Notes: generated from the letters alone by a model not told the origin. 46,526 nt of DNA from an uncultured Opitutia bacterium (GCA_913056175.1 CAJXLM010000018.1:1-46526), one strand, 5' to 3'; counted from the first letter of the stretch, positions 23,421 through 34,165 are shown. Made by a program: numbers and translations.

Positions 23421-26285
23421 CTATGCGTCCCCGGGAATTTCCAGACGAGCCACTTTTTTATCTTCTTCCCCGGAATCGGCCTCCGTGCGGACGCGCACGA
23501 CGGTCGGTTCGGAGTCCCGGAGGAGTTGCCGGGCGGTCTCCCGCAGGTCTTCCACGCCGATCGAGCGGTAGCCCTCGAGGAGGGTGCGCGACCACTCCAG
23601 CTGGGCGGGATGGCCCTGCGAGCCGTCCACCACGGTCATCCAGTAGCGGTTCGTCCGGCGCATGTCCTCGATCTGCTTGAGGGCCGGGGCAAGGGCCCGC
23701 TCGCGCTCGTCCTCGCTGACCGGGTCCGAGTCGAGGGAGCGCACGAGGTCGAGGAGGCGGGGAGCCACTGGGTCGACGAGCTCGGGCGCGAGGACGGCCA
23801 GTCCCGTGAAGAGGCCGAAATCGTAGACGCGGTTGGGATTGTTCGCGGCGTGGTAGGCATAGGCCTGCCCGCTCTCCTCCCGGATCTCCCGCCGGATGCG
23901 GTCGCGGAGCACGGAGGCGAGCAGCGAGCGCTCCCGGCTTTCCTCGACCGGGCGGATCCCCCCGCTGCGCAGGACGACCATGGCGAGGCCCTGCGGGATC
24001 TCCGAATCAACCGGGAAGAGCCGGTCGGCTCCCGCGGGGAAGTGGGGCCCGCCGTCCTCGGGCATGGGCAGGGCGGCGGGGCGTTCGCCGGGCAGGCTGC
24101 CGAAGATGCGGTCGAGCAGGGGCCGGGTTTCCTCCCAGTCGAAGTCGCCGACGATGGACAGCTCGAGGTAGCCGGACTCGAGCTGGGGTTGCAGCCAGGC
24201 CTGCAGTTCCCCGAAGGTGCGGGCGGCCAGTTCCTCCTCGCTCGGGAAGCGCCAGGGCCCCCGGTCGCCGTAGAGGAAGGGGTTGACCTCGCTCTCGAGC
24301 ACGCCCCGCCAGGTGGACTGGAGTTCCCGGTAGTCGGAGGCGAGCGAGCGCCGGAAGAAGGCGAGGGCGTCCTCCCGATAGCCGGGGTCGAGGAGGAAGG
24401 CCCGGAGAAGCTCGAGCTGCAGGGCGAGGTCCTCCAGGCGGGTTTCCCCCCGGAAGAACAGGCTGGACTCGCGCACCTGCAACTGGGTGTCCACGGACTT
24501 GCCGGCGAGGAGGGTGGTGAGCTCGTCGTAGCTGAGCTCGCCGAGCCCGCCCTCGAGGAAGGCTCCCTCGGCGAGCCGGGCGAGCCCCGGCTGGTCCTCG
24601 GGCAGGGAGAGGGATCCGTCCCCGACGCGCAGCCCCACGAGGACGCGGTCCTCCTCGTAGTCGGTGGGCAGCGCGTTCACTCGCACGCCGTTCGCGTAGA
24701 CGAGCTGGTGGACGGCTGGGTCCTCCCGCTGGATCGCTTCGAGGGGAGCGGCGGTGGCGGCGGCCCGGTAGGGGAAGGTGCGCTCCTCGCGGAAGTCGGG
24801 GGCGGCCACGGTGCGGGCGGCGGCCGTCTCGTAGGTGGCGAGGAGGGTGCCGTTGTCGACCTCCGGGGGCAGGGGCCCGCTCAGGAAGAGGCGGCGACCC
24901 CCGGACCAGGCCTCCCGGAGGACGGCTTGCAGGCTCTCCGGGGTGCTTTCCTCGACAACGGTCTCCACGAGGGCCAGATCGTCCTCGGGGGAGAGGGGCA
25001 CCCGGCCGCTGTTGAGGAGGCTGGCGTATTCGTTCGCCCACTCGTCGGCCCGCCGGGTGGGCGCGCCGGCCACCTTTTCACGGGCGCGTTGGAGGAGGCG
25101 TGCCTTCGCCTCGGCCACCTCGGCGGGCCCGAACCCGTGGGCGAGGGCCCGGCGCAGTTCCTCCTCGGCAACGCCCACGCCGGCCTCCCAGTCGGCGGGA
25201 TCCACGGTCACGTTGAGGGCGTTCAGTTCGGCGAAATTGAAGAAGGGATAGGTGTAGGCGTAGCTGGAGAGCAGCGGGGAGTCGGGCTCGCGGGCGAGCT
25301 TCTCGAGACGACGGGAGAGCAGGCTGCTCGCCAGCTGCTGGCGCAACTCGCGCAGGCGGCGGGCCCGCGAGTCCGTCTCCTCGGGGATGGGTCGGCCGCT
25401 GACGATGTCGAACTGCACGGCCCGGGCCTCCGGCTCCCGGTGCACCTTCGCGCGGAGGCCGGCAAAGTCGACTTCCCCGAGCTCCGGATCGGCGGGTCCG
25501 CTCCCGCGGTCCTCCCCGAAGGTGGCAAAGGCCTGCCGGATGGCCTCTTCCCAGGTGGCGGGGTCGATGTCCCCGGTGACCACGAGGAAGGTCCGCTCGG
25601 GGTGGTACCACTGCTCGTAGAAGGCGAGGAAGTCCTCGCGGTCGAGCTCCCGGATGACTTCCTCGGTGCCGATGGGCATGCGCTCCGGGAAGCGGGCGTC
25701 CGGGAAGAGGAACTCCATCTCGGCGACATAACTCCGGTAGTCGACGGTGTCCCGGCTCACCTTTTCGGCGAGGATGATGCCGCGCTCCTTGTCGACCTGC
25801 TCCTGGGCGAAGAGGATCCCGTCGGCGTAGTCGCGGAGGAGTTGCAGGCTCTCCTCGCGGAGGGCCGCGTCCCCGCTGGGGAGCTCCAGGCGGTACTGGG
25901 TGCGGTCGAAGCCGGTGCTCGCGTTCGTGTCCGCCCCGAAGGCCATCCCGAGCCGCTGGAAGTACTCGATCATGTCCCCCGCCGGAAAGCCGCGGGTCCC
26001 GTTGAAGGCCATGTGCTCGAGGTAGTGGGCGATCCCCTGTTCGTCGTCCTCCTCCATGAGGGAGCCGGCCTGCACGACGAGGCGCACGCTCACCCGGCCG
26101 GGCGGCTCGCTGGCCCGCCGGAGCACGTAGCCGACACCGTTGGCCAGTTCCCCGTAAATGAGGGCGGGATCCGGGCGGAGGTCCGAGGATTGGTGGGGCC
26201 AGGTGAAGGCACCCAGTTGCTGCGAGGAGAAGAGGACGGCCATGAGGAGGGGAAGGATACGGACGGCATTCGGGATGCGGTGCAT
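23421..26285 (-). CDS. M16-family zinc metallopeptidase, exported
   Basis: A 954-residue pitrilysin-type protease. A signal peptide spans about residues 1-26 (AVRILPLLMAVLFSSQQLGA). The inverted zinc motif HYLEH is at 87-91 with the third ligand expected in ERGIILAEK about 75 residues on. Two M16 domain pairs follow; the second half has the matching fold without an HxxEH, as in PqqL-like enzymes. A late RRTNRYW and IREESGQAYAYHA are also family-like. It probably degrades peptides in the periplasm. The ATG at 26285 starts the signal peptide; the long upstream frame shadows tyrS. Confidence 0.93.
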   Translation of the reverse strand: MHRIPNAVRILPLLMAVLFSSQQLGAFTWPHQSSDLRPDPALIYGELANGVGYVLRRASEPPGRVSVRLVVQAGSLMEEDDEQGIAHYLEHMAFNGTRGFPAGDMIEYFQRLGMAFGADTNASTGFDRTQYRLELPSGDAALREESLQLLRDYADGILFAQEQVDKERGIILAEKVSRDTVDYRSYVAEMEFLFPDARFPERMPIGTEEVIRELDREDFLAFYEQWYHPERTFLVVTGDIDPATWEEAIRQAFATFGEDRGSGPADPELGEVDFAGLRAKVHREPEARAVQFDIVSGRPIPEETDSRARRLRELRQQLASSLLSRRLEKLAREPDSPLLSSYAYTYPFFNFAELNALNVTVDPADWEAGVGVAEEELRRALAHGFGPAEVAEAKARLLQRAREKVAGAPTRRADEWANEYASLLNSGRVPLSPEDDLALVETVVEESTPESLQAVLREAWSGGRRLFLSGPLPPEVDNGTLLATYETAAARTVAAPDFREERTFPYRAAATAAPLEAIQREDPAVHQLVYANGVRVNALPTDYEEDRVLVGLRVGDGSLSLPEDQPGLARLAEGAFLEGGLGELSYDELTTLLAGKSVDTQLQVRESSLFFRGETRLEDLALQLELLRAFLLDPGYREDALAFFRRSLASDYRELQSTWRGVLESEVNPFLYGDRGPWRFPSEEELAARTFGELQAWLQPQLESGYLELSIVGDFDWEETRPLLDRIFGSLPGERPAALPMPEDGGPHFPAGADRLFPVDSEIPQGLAMVVLRSGGIRPVEESRERSLLASVLRDRIRREIREESGQAYAYHAANNPNRVYDFGLFTGLAVLAPELVDPVAPRLLDLVRSLDSDPVSEDERERALAPALKQIEDMRRTNRYWMTVVDGSQGHPAQLEWSRTLLEGYRSIGVEDLRETARQLLRDSEPTVVRVRTEADSGEEDKKVARLEIPGDA

Positions 26286-26386
26286 GATGCAGGGAATCAG
26301 CAGGCAAAGCGAGGGGTCGTCAACCCGCCGCTGCGCCCGCGGCGAGGGAAGGGCTTCGGGGGCACCCGCCGGGCGCGGCGGCGTGC

Positions 26387-27565
26387 TCAGGGCACCGCCC
26401 GGAAGAAGCGGCGCTTGCCGGCCTGGTAGACGAGCCCCGTCCCGACGGGGCCGATGGGGTCCCCGCGGTCGCTCACGGGGACCCCGTCGCGCCGGATCCC
26501 GCCCTGGCCGATCAGCCGGGTGGCTTCCTTGCGGCTGGGGAAGAGGCCGCTGGCCGCGAGAAGGTCGATGACCGGGGAATCCTCCCGGAGCCCGGCCGCC
26601 GCCAGGGAAACCTCCGGCATCTCCTCCGGGTTTTCCCCGCGCGAGAAGACCTGCTCGAACTCCCCCCGCGCCCGCCCGGCCGCTTCCGCGGAGTGGAAGT
26701 GGGTGGTCAGCCGCCGGGCCAGCTCCTTCTTCGCCTCCATGGGATGCCCGGAGCGCAGGTCGGCCAGCTCGTCCTCCGAGGTGTCCAGGAGGAGCCGGTA
26801 GTAGTCCCACATGATCGCGTCGGGGATCGACATGATCTTGCCGAACATCTCTCCGGGCGGGTCCCGAAAGGCGATGTAGTTGCCGAGGGACTTCGACATC
26901 TTCTTCTGCCCGTCCAACCCGACGAGGAGGGGGAGGGTGAGGACGGCCTGCTCGGGCTGGCCGCGATCCTTCTGGAGGGCCCGGCCGACGAGCATGTTGA
27001 AGAGCTGGTCGGTGCCCCCGAGCTCGACATCGGCCTCGAGAACCACGGAGTCGTACCCCTGCACGAGGGGGTAGAGGAATTCCACGATGCTGATGGGGGT
27101 GCCCTCCGCGTAGCGCTTGGCGAAGTCGTCCCGCTCCAGCATGCGGGCCACGGTCATCCGGCGGGCGAGGGAGAGGCAGTCGGCGAAGCTCATCCCCCCG
27201 AACCACTCGCTGTTCCGCCGCACGGTGGTCCGCTCCTCGTCGAGGAGGAGGAAGGCCTGGGCGAGGTAGGTCTCCGCGTTCGCCCGGATCTCTTCCTCGG
27301 TGAGCACGGGGCGGGTCTCCGAGCGTCCGCTGGGATCCCCGATGGTGGCGGTGTAGTCGCCGATGAGAAGGATGGCCTCGTGGCCGCGGTCCTGGAAGGC
27401 TCGCAGCTTGTTGAGGACAACCATGTGCCCGAAGGTGAGGTCGGGTCGGGTCGGGTCGACCCCGAGTTTGATCCGCAGGCGGCGGCCGGAAGCCTCCCGC
27501 TGGAGGACTTCCTCCAGCCCGATGGCGTCCACGGTGCCGGCGTCGATCGGTCGTTCGCTACCCAT
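26387..27565 (-). CDS. tyrS: Tyrosyl-tRNA synthetase
   Basis: A 392-residue class I synthetase. The HIGH-like region is DLTFGHMVVLNKLRAFQDRGH near 42-62, followed by GDYTATIGDPSGRS. The KMSKS motif is in GQKKMSKSLGNYIAFRD near 226. ELGGTDQLFNMLVGR is the tRNA/tyrosine-binding segment. An S4-type RNA-binding domain ends the protein (SRKEATRLIGQGGIRRDGVPV). The ATG at 27565 gives the usual N-terminus; the open frame beyond it overlaps hemG. Confidence 0.95.
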   Translation of the reverse strand: MGSERPIDAGTVDAIGLEEVLQREASGRRLRIKLGVDPTRPDLTFGHMVVLNKLRAFQDRGHEAILLIGDYTATIGDPSGRSETRPVLTEEEIRANAETYLAQAFLLLDEERTTVRRNSEWFGGMSFADCLSLARRMTVARMLERDDFAKRYAEGTPISIVEFLYPLVQGYDSVVLEADVELGGTDQLFNMLVGRALQKDRGQPEQAVLTLPLLVGLDGQKKMSKSLGNYIAFRDPPGEMFGKIMSIPDAIMWDYYRLLLDTSEDELADLRSGHPMEAKKELARRLTTHFHSAEAAGRARGEFEQVFSRGENPEEMPEVSLAAAGLREDSPVIDLLAASGLFPSRKEATRLIGQGGIRRDGVPVSDRGDPIGPVGTGLVYQAGKRRFFRAVP

Positions 27566-27642
27566 GAAGCGGTCAGCCCTAGCGCAGGGCAGGGGAGCGG
27601 GCAAGTCCGCGGCGGCGGGGAAGGCGCCGGCCGAGCCTCCCC

Positions 27643-29034
27643 TCAGGCGATCCCGAGGATCTTCTCCGCCCGGTCCTTCCCGGAGAGCACGCAATTGCCG
27701 AGGGCGACCCCGTCCCGGGTGTTGCCCGCGAAGGTAAGGCCGGGCTCGCGGGTTTCCAGCCGATCGAAGAGCTCGCCGTAGCGGTGGTAGCCGAGGTCAT
27801 ACTGGGGGATGGCGTGGGGCCAGTGGACGGGGTGGAAAAGGGTGGGCTCCCCCTCGATCCCGAGGATGTCCCGGGCCTCGCCGAGCACCCGCGCCCGCAG
27901 GGCGTCCTCGTCGAGGACGGTGGGATCCTCCTGGCGGCGCCCGCCGAGAAAGACGGAGAGGAGCACCTGGCCCTCCGGGGCGCGCCCGGGAAAAAGGGTG
28001 GAGTCGAAGAGGATGCCGAGGATCTTCCGCCGCTCCCGGAAGGGGCAGAGCACCCCGAAGCCGTCGAGGGGATGGCGGATCTGTTCGCGCCGGTAGCCGA
28101 CCGCGACCCCGGTGAGGGGAGGGGAGACAATGGTGGTGAGGGCCTGCAGTTCCCCGTGCAGGTCGTCGGGCAGGGGGAGCCGGGCGAGGGCCTCGGGAGG
28201 CAGGGCGAGGAGGAGCCGGCGGGCCCGCAAGTCCTCGCCATTGACGGTGAGCCTCCAGCCTTCGCTCTCCCGGGTGATCGACTGGAGGTCCTGGCGGGTG
28301 CGCACGGCGGGACCGAGCTCCGCCGCCAGGGTGGCCGGGAGCTGACCGAGGCCTTCCGGAAAGGAGACGAGCCGGCGCTTCGGGCGGCGCCCCCCGCTCT
28401 TCTTGCGCTCCTTCGCTGTTCGCAGGAAGGAGCGTACGGCGGAGGGATGGCGGCTCGCGGCCTCCTCGATGCGGGGGAAGGCCGCGGAGAGGCTGAGCTG
28501 GTCGGGGTCGCCGGCGTAGATTCCGGAGACGAAGGGATCGAGAATGGTGGCGGCGGCTTCCTCCCCGAAATGCCGGCGGAACCAGTGGCCGATCGACTCC
28601 TCCCCGGCGGGGGGACGCCCGTGGCGGAAGGGCTCGGCGAGGAGGCGCAGTTTCCCGCCGGCCGACATCCAGCCCCCGAAAAGGAAACTGCCGGCGGAGT
28701 AGGGCAGGGGGGTGGGCACGCCGCCGCGGAGGATGAACCGCTTCGCCGCGGCGGGGTTGGCGTCCACCGCCTGCGCGAGGAGGCCGAGTTCCTCCAGCCA
28801 GTCGGAGACCCGCGGGTCGCTGAGGAGGAGGGTGTGCGGGCCTCCCTCGGCGAGGAAGCCGTCCCGCCGGAGGGTGTGGACACTGCCCCCGGGGGCGGCG
28901 GAGCGCTCGAGGACGATAGCCGAGCGCCCCGCCTGGCGGGCGGCGTGGGCCGCGGACAGCCCGGACACACCGCCGCCGACGACGGCGAGGTCGTAGGGTT
29001 GCACAGGGGAGGAGGGGGCATCGCTGGCCGGCAT
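27643..29034 (-). CDS. hemG: Protoporphyrinogen oxidase, HemY type
   Basis: A 463-residue FAD enzyme that oxidises protoporphyrinogen IX to protoporphyrin IX in heme synthesis. FAD-binding VVGGGVSGLSAAHAARQAG starts near residue 18 and the second dinucleotide segment EGGPHTLLLSDPRVSDWL near 62. DPFVSGIYAGDPDQLSLSAAFP near 165 is a HemY/PPOX signature, and GLTFAGNTRDGVALGNCVLSG closes the FAD site. It is an oxygen-dependent type, which fits an aerobe. Heme from this pathway would feed the c-type cytochromes encoded upstream. Confidence 0.94.
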   Translation of the reverse strand: MPASDAPSSPVQPYDLAVVGGGVSGLSAAHAARQAGRSAIVLERSAAPGGSVHTLRRDGFLAEGGPHTLLLSDPRVSDWLEELGLLAQAVDANPAAAKRFILRGGVPTPLPYSAGSFLFGGWMSAGGKLRLLAEPFRHGRPPAGEESIGHWFRRHFGEEAAATILDPFVSGIYAGDPDQLSLSAAFPRIEEAASRHPSAVRSFLRTAKERKKSGGRRPKRRLVSFPEGLGQLPATLAAELGPAVRTRQDLQSITRESEGWRLTVNGEDLRARRLLLALPPEALARLPLPDDLHGELQALTTIVSPPLTGVAVGYRREQIRHPLDGFGVLCPFRERRKILGILFDSTLFPGRAPEGQVLLSVFLGGRRQEDPTVLDEDALRARVLGEARDILGIEGEPTLFHPVHWPHAIPQYDLGYHRYGELFDRLETREPGLTFAGNTRDGVALGNCVLSGKDRAEKILGIA

Positions 29035-29114
29035 GCCGACAGCCTAACGCCTTCCCCGCCCGGGGGAAAGCGGAAGCGGACGGCGCCGGGCGCTGGCTTC
29101 CAGCGGGCCGCTCC

Positions 29115-30269
29115 TCAATCCCGCCCGAGGATCCGCCGGACGGCCGCCATGCGTTCCCGGCGCTCCTCGTCGTGCTCGGCGAGCACGTTGATGTGGCCCA
29201 TCTTCCTGCCGGGTCTCGCCTCCCCCTTGTCGTAGAGGTGCAGGTGCGCGCCGGGCACCGCCGCCACGGCCGGGGCGAGCCGCTCGCCGGCCGCGGTGAG
29301 GTCCTCCCCGAGGAGATTCTGCATAGCGGCCGGCCCGAGCCCGTGCGTCGAGCCGAGGGGGAGCCCGCAGACGGTCCGCACGTGGTTCTCGAACTGGGAG
29401 GTGTCCGAGCCGTTCAGGCTGAAGTGTCCGGAGTTGTGGGGGCGCGGGGCCAGTTCGTTGACGAGCCAGTCGCCGGGGCCCCGCCGGAAGAGCTCCACGG
29501 CGAGCACCCCGACGAGCCCGAGCTTTTCCGCAATGGCGACGGCGAGGGCGTCCGCGAGGGCCTCCTCCTCCACCTCCAACCCCGCCGGGCACCACGTTTG
29601 CTCGAGGATACGGTCGCGATGAAGGTTGTGGCAGAGGGGATAGGTGGTGGTCTCCCCGTCCGCGCCGCGGGCCACGATCACGGAATACTCGCCGGTGAAG
29701 GGGATGGCCTCCTCGAGGACGGCGGAGGGGGCGCCCAACCCGGCCCAGGCCGCGTCCCAGTCCTCCCGCCGCTCGACCCGGACCTGCCCCTTCCCGTCGT
29801 AGCCGCCCCCGGCCGCCTTGAGGAAGCCGGGAAAGCGGAAGGAATCGAGTTCCCCGGGGAGGGGGGCCGACTCTCCGCAGAGCAGGTAGGGGGCGTGCGG
29901 GAAACCGTGCTCGGCGAGGAAGGCCCGTTCCCGGGTCCGGTCGCGGCAGATGGCGAGGACGGAGGGGTCGGGGCGGACGGGAACGCTTCCCCGGGCTTCC
30001 GCGAGGGGGGCGTCCGGCACGTTCTCGAATTCGAAGGTCACGGCGTCGGACCGGGCGAAAAGGCGCGCGAGGGCGGCGGCGTCCCCGTAGTCGGCCACGA
30101 TTTGCTCGTTGACGACCCCGGTGCAGGCGCAGGGCTCGCGCGGCTCGAGGACAACGACCCGGTAGCCCATGGCCCGGGCGGCGAGCGCGGACATCCGGCC
30201 GAGCTGGCCCCCGCCGATGATCCCGATCGTCGCCGGGGGAAGAAGGGGGCGGTCGGGTGGCTCAGCCAC
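29115..30269 (-). CDS. purK: 5-(carboxyamino)imidazole ribonucleotide synthase
   Basis: A 384-residue ATP-grasp enzyme that carboxylates AIR to N5-CAIR in purine synthesis. It opens [21 protein letters not shown] near residue 14. ATP-grasp features include [17 protein letters not shown] near 148 and [39 protein letters not shown]-type text (split over 258-296). The ATG at 30269 overlaps the purE stop region by eight bases, so the two are translated together. Confidence 0.95.
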   Translation of the reverse strand: MAEPPDRPLLPPATIGIIGGGQLGRMSALAARAMGYRVVVLEPREPCACTGVVNEQIVADYGDAAALARLFARSDAVTFEFENVPDAPLAEARGSVPVRPDPSVLAICRDRTRERAFLAEHGFPHAPYLLCGESAPLPGELDSFRFPGFLKAAGGGYDGKGQVRVERREDWDAAWAGLGAPSAVLEEAIPFTGEYSVIVARGADGETTTYPLCHNLHRDRILEQTWCPAGLEVEEEALADALAVAIAEKLGLVGVLAVELFRRGPGDWLVNELAPRPHNSGHFSLNGSDTSQFENHVRTVCGLPLGSTHGLGPAAMQNLLGEDLTAAGERLAPAVAAVPGAHLHLYDKGEARPGRKMGHINVLAEHDEERRERMAAVRRILGRD

Positions 30270-30795
30270 GGGCGGGGGATTCCTCTGGGTCGTCGGCGTC
30301 GAGGACGGCTTCGCTCTGCTCCTCCCGGTACTGGGCGAGCCGTTTCTGGAGGTCCGGGTGTTCGAGCCCGAGGATGGAGACGGCGGTGAGGGCCGCGTTG
30401 GTCGCCCCGGCCTCGCCGATGGCGAGGGTGGGCACGGGGATGCCGGCGGGCATCTGCACGATGGAGAGAAGGGAATCCACGCCTTGCAGGGCCCTCGAGG
30501 GGATCGGCACGCCGAGGACGGGCAGCAGGGTCATCGAGGCGATCATTCCGGGCAGATGGGCCGCTCCCCCGGCTCCCGCAAGGATGACCTGCAGCCCGCG
30601 GGGAATCGCTTCCCCAGCGTACGAATAGAGGGAGTGGGGGGTTCGGTGCGCGCTGACCACCCGCGCCTCATAGGGGACTTGGAAATGCCGGAGAATCTCC
30701 GCCGCCTTTTCCATGACGGGCCAGTCGTTCCGACTGCCCATGACGATCCCGACGAGGGGCCCGTCGGGCGAGGGGGGGCGGGATGGAGTCGACAT
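30262..30795 (-). CDS. purE: N5-carboxyaminoimidazole ribonucleotide mutase
   Basis: A 177-residue enzyme that rearranges N5-CAIR to CAIR, the step after Pur[21 protein letters not shown] near residue 15 and [16 protein letters not shown] near 44 carry the active-site Ser/Asp and His, and [24 protein letters not shown] near 72 is typical. The catalytic GSxSDW reads GSRNDW. The ATG at 30795 gives the usual length; an upstream ATG at 30831 is in frame but adds an unsupported dozen residues. It is the promoter-proximal gene of the minus-strand run and divergent from the acyl-CoA synthetase. Confidence 0.94.
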   Translation of the reverse strand: MSTPSRPPSPDGPLVGIVMGSRNDWPVMEKAAEILRHFQVPYEARVVSAHRTPHSLYSYAGEAIPRGLQVILAGAGGAAHLPGMIASMTLLPVLGVPIPSRALQGVDSLLSIVQMPAGIPVPTLAIGEAGATNAALTAVSILGLEHPDLQKRLAQYREEQSEAVLDADDPEESPARG

Positions 30796-30888
30796 CGGGA
30801 GGAGCGTGTGGCCTCCGGTTGCGCTTGGCAAGGGTCGCCCGCCAGCCCACTCTACGCTCGCCGGCGGAATTTTCGAGGGGCGGTGACC

Positions 30889-32787
30889 ATGGACTATACA
30901 GCACTATCCAGCATCGGGGCCCTCTACCGGGAGGCCGGGAGAGTCTACGGTCCGGAGAACGGTTTCGCCGAACGGGTCGGGGGAGGTTGGCGGCACCGCT
31001 CCTGCACGGACCTCGCCGAGTCGGGCTACCGGATGGGCGCGGCGCTGGCCGGGCACGGGATCGCCGCGGGTGGGAGGGTCGGCCTGTTCGCGGATTCGGG
31101 GCTGGGCTGGCTGCGGGCGAATTTCGCGATCCAGATGGCCGGGGCGGTCGATGTGCCCCGGGCGACCGACCTGAGCCGCGACGAGATGCGTTTCCTCGTC
31201 CACCACGCGGAAATCGAGTGGCTCTTCCTCGGCTCGCCGGGCCTGGTCCGGCTGTGGGAGGAGATGGCCCGGGAGTGCCCGCGGGTCCGTGGGGTGACCT
31301 ACTGTGGCGCGGAGGGTGGGGCCGGCGCGCTTGGCGACCTCGACGCACTGGAGGCGGAGGGCCTGGCCCGTGGGGAGGCCGGGCGGGAGGAGGTCGATGC
31401 CCGCGTGGACGCCCGGGCCTCGGGGGACCTCTTCACCCTGATCTACACGACGGGTACGACGGGCGAGCCGAAGGGCGTGGAGCTCACCCATGGCAATATG
31501 CTCTCCCAGGTGCGCAACCTGCCGCTGGCTTTCGAGGAGGGGGATCGCTTCCTCTCCATTCTCCCGGTGTGGCACATCTACGAGCGGGTCTTCGAGACCA
31601 TCGCGGTGAGCCGGGGCTGCCGGACCTGGTTCACCTCTCCCCGCACGATTCGGGAGGACTTGGCCGAGATCCGGCCCACCATGATCGCCTCGGCCCCACG
31701 GCTCTGGGAAAGCCTCCACAACAGCCTGCTCCGGGGAGTGGAGAAACGGGGGAAGGTGCCGGCCCTCCTCCTCCGGGCAGGGCTCGCCTCCCGGCGCGCG
31801 GTCCGGGAGGCGGGCGAGATGCTCGCCGGGACCCGGGAGCGGCTCGAGCTGAGGCGACCCCCGGGGGAGGCCGTCCGCCTGCTGCTGCGGGGTGCCCTCG
31901 CCTGGTTGCCCGCCCGGCTGCTCGACCGGATCTTTCTCCGCAAGGTCCGGGCGGTCTGTGGGGGATGCCTGCGGGGCACGGTCTCCGGGGGAGGGGCCCT
32001 CCCGCCGGAGGTGGACCGCTTCTTCAACGACCTCGGCATCCCCATCCTGGAGGGCTACGGGCTCACCGAGACGAGCCCGGTCCTCGCGGTGCGCCGCTTC
32101 GAGCACCGGGTGCTCGGCACGGTCGGTCCGCTCTGGCCAGAGACGGAGCTGCGCATCGTCGACCCGGAGAGCGGCGCGATTCTCTACCCGGACCCGGGGA
32201 TCCCCGGGGAGGGCCGGGGCCGCAAGGGCGAGGTGGTCGTTCGCGGGCCCCAGGTCATGCGAGGCTACCACCACGAGCCGGAGAAAACGGCCGCGGTCCT
32301 CGATGGGGACGGCTGGTTCCGGACGGGCGATCTCGGCCTGATGACCTACAACGACTGCCTGAAGATCGTCGGCCGCTGGAAGGAGACCATCGTCCTGCGC
32401 AACGGGGAGAACGTCGAGCCCCAGCCCCTCGAGAACCGGCTCCTCGAATCCCGCTGGATCGACCAGGTGATGATCGCCGGGCAGGACGAGCGTTTCCTCG
32501 TCGCCCTCATCGTTCCCTCCCTCGAGGAGGCCCGCCTCGCCGGGTGCGAGGTCGAGACTCTCGCGGCCTGTGCCGCCCATCCGCAGGTCCGTGAGCGGGT
32601 GGCCGCGGAGGTGGACCGGCACCTCGCCCGGGCCCTCGGGATCCGTCCCTTCGAGCGCGTCCAGCGCTTCCAGCTGCTCGCCGAGCCCTTTCGGGTGGGC
32701 GAGGAACTGACCCGCACGTACAAGATGCGGCGGCGGGTCATCGCCGAGCGCTATGCCGCGGAATTGCAGGCCCTCTTCCAGGCCTGA
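30889..32787 (+). CDS. Long-chain acyl-CoA synthetase (AMP-forming)
   Basis: A 632-residue adenylating enzyme of the FadD15/ACSL type, activating fatty acids to acyl-CoA. The AMP/P-loop motif [20 protein letters not shown] begins near residue 184. [49 protein letters not shown] and [21 protein letters not shown] follow in order. An internal segment (about 285-350) forms the linker/membrane-facing insertion seen in long-chain synthetases. The ATG at 30889 follows a GGCGGTG stretch. It is set apart from the DmdA-like cluster by a 238-bp spacer. Confidence 0.92.
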   Translation: MDYTALSSIGALYREAGRVYGPENGFAERVGGGWRHRSCTDLAESGYRMGAALAGHGIAAGGRVGLFADSGLGWLRANFAIQMAGAVDVPRATDLSRDEMRFLVHHAEIEWLFLGSPGLVRLWEEMARECPRVRGVTYCGAEGGAGALGDLDALEAEGLARGEAGREEVDARVDARASGDLFTLIYTTGTTGEPKGVELTHGNMLSQVRNLPLAFEEGDRFLSILPVWHIYERVFETIAVSRGCRTWFTSPRTIREDLAEIRPTMIASAPRLWESLHNSLLRGVEKRGKVPALLLRAGLASRRAVREAGEMLAGTRERLELRRPPGEAVRLLLRGALAWLPARLLDRIFLRKVRAVCGGCLRGTVSGGGALPPEVDRFFNDLGIPILEGYGLTETSPVLAVRRFEHRVLGTVGPLWPETELRIVDPESGAILYPDPGIPGEGRGRKGEVVVRGPQVMRGYHHEPEKTAAVLDGDGWFRTGDLGLMTYNDCLKIVGRWKETIVLRNGENVEPQPLENRLLESRWIDQVMIAGQDERFLVALIVPSLEEARLAGCEVETLAACAAHPQVRERVAAEVDRHLARALGIRPFERVQRFQLLAEPFRVGEELTRTYKMRRRVIAERYAAELQALFQA

Positions 32788-32798
32788 GCGGGCCCGGC

Positions 32799-32823
32799 AA
32801 CCGGCCGATGGGAAGGGCCGGTT
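32799..32823 (+). terminator. Candidate terminator after the acyl-CoA synthetase
   Basis: AACCGGCC (32799-32806) pairs with GGCCGGTT (32816-32823) around a 9-nt loop, 12 bp after the stop. There is no T-run after it. The remainder of the spacer to 33025 shows no gene. Confidence 0.35.
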
Positions 32824-33025
32824 CGGGGCGGCGGCGGGAATCGGTGCGCGTGAATGTTTTCCGCTTGCCGGTGAGCGGGCTGATATCCAGCGTCCGGCAG
32901 CCCGTCCAACCGGGCGCTGCCTTATCCCTCACCCTCACATTCCTTCCCCGCCCCGTCGGAGGCTGGCGCCTCGCCGGAGCGGCCGGATTCCGGGACGACC
33001 CCAACCCCACCACCCAGGAGTACCC

Positions 33026-34165
33026 ATGCCCCCCGAGGATTTCGGTTTCGGGACCCAGATTCGCAAGTCCCCCTACTTTGACGCGACTGTCCGCTGGGGC
33101 GCGCGTGCCTTTTCGGTCTACAACCACATGTACATCCCGCGCGATTTCGGGGATCCAGAGGAGAACTTCTGGAACCTGGTCCATCACGCCATCCTCTGTG
33201 ATGTGGCGGTGGAGCGGCAGGTGGAGATCACCGGGCCGGATGCGGCCCGCTTCACCCAGCTGCTCACCCCGCGGGACCTCTCGAAGATGCAGGTCGGCCA
33301 GTGCAAGTATGTGCTCCTCACCAATGCGGAGGGCGGGGTCCTCAACGACCCGATTCTGCTGAAGCTGGCCGAGGACCACTTCTGGCTCTCCCTCGCCGAC
33401 AGTGACATCCTCCTCTGGGCGCAGGGGGTGGCCGTCCACTCGGGCTACGAGGTCAACCTGCGGGAGCCGGATGTCTCCCCGCTGCAGTTGCAGGGGCCGC
33501 GGTCCGCCGAGATCATGGTGGAGCTGTTCGGCGAGGGGATCATGGACCTGCGCTACTACCGCCTGCGCGAGTGCGAGCTGGAGGGCATCCCGCTGGTGGT
33601 CTCCCGGACGGGGTGGTCCAGCGAGCGGGGGTACGAGATCTACCTGCGGGACAGTGCCTACGGGGACACCCTCTGGGAACGGATCATGGAGGCGGGCCGG
33701 CCCTTCGGCCTGCGGCCGGGCCACACCTCCACGATCCGCCGACTCGAGGGCGGCATGCTTTCCTACCAGGCGGACGCCGATATTCATACGAATCCCTTCG
33801 AACTGGGCATGGACCGGCTGGTGAATCTCGACGGGGACTACGAGTTCATCGGGAAGGCCGCCCTCCGCCGCATCCGCGAGGAAGGCGTCCGCCGCCGCCA
33901 GGTCGGGCTGGTGATCGGGGGAGAGCGCCTGCGGGGACCGAATACGACCTTCTGGCCCGTCTGGCAGGGGGGACGGGAGCTCGGCCAGGTGACCTCCGCG
34001 GTCTACTCGCCCCGGCTGGAGCAGAACATCGCCCTCGCCCTTGTGGCCACCGCCGGAACCGCCCTCGGCACGGAACTCGAGGTGGTCACCCCCGGCGGCG
34101 CCCGCCCGGCCACGGTCGTGGAGCGCCCGTTCTTCGACCCTAACAAGAAACTCGCCTCGGCCTGA
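33026..34165 (+). CDS. DmdA-like GcvT-family methyltransferase
   Basis: A 379-residue protein of the GcvT/DmdA superfamily, which moves a methyl or one-carbon group to tetrahydrofolate. The N-terminal half strongly recalls DMSP demethylase: IRKSPYFDATVRWGARAFSV, LVHHAILCDVAVERQVEI, LLTPRDLSKMQVGQCKYVLL, NDPILLKLAEDHFWLSLADS, REPDVSPLQLQGPRS. Later positions diverge: RTGWSSERGYEIYL where DmdA has SKQGG, and IRRLEGGMLSYQADADIHTN where DmdA has an IERIE..LLSYGND form. It may be DmdA or a close paralog with another methyl donor. The ATG at 33026 follows an AGGAG at 33017-33021, a clear ribosome binding site. Confidence 0.8.
   Translation: MPPEDFGFGTQIRKSPYFDATVRWGARAFSVYNHMYIPRDFGDPEENFWNLVHHAILCDVAVERQVEITGPDAARFTQLLTPRDLSKMQVGQCKYVLLTNAEGGVLNDPILLKLAEDHFWLSLADSDILLWAQGVAVHSGYEVNLREPDVSPLQLQGPRSAEIMVELFGEGIMDLRYYRLRECELEGIPLVVSRTGWSSERGYEIYLRDSAYGDTLWERIMEAGRPFGLRPGHTSTIRRLEGGMLSYQADADIHTNPFELGMDRLVNLDGDYEFIGKAALRRIREEGVRRRQVGLVIGGERLRGPNTTFWPVWQGGRELGQVTSAVYSPRLEQNIALALVATAGTALGTELEVVTPGGARPATVVERPFFDPNKKLASA

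Noticed and set aside
22758-26429. A 1223-residue open frame on the plus strand opposite ribBA, ndk and the M16 peptidase
   Set aside because: Its translation is Gly/Glu/Val/Leu-rich low-complexity text with no domain, and the opposite strand carries clear genes with motifs. Long antisense frames are common in such G+C-rich DNA.
32788-33025. THF or SAM riboswitch upstream of the DmdA-like gene
   Set aside because: I looked for conserved riboswitch cores and found only a simple 8-bp hairpin near the preceding stop.
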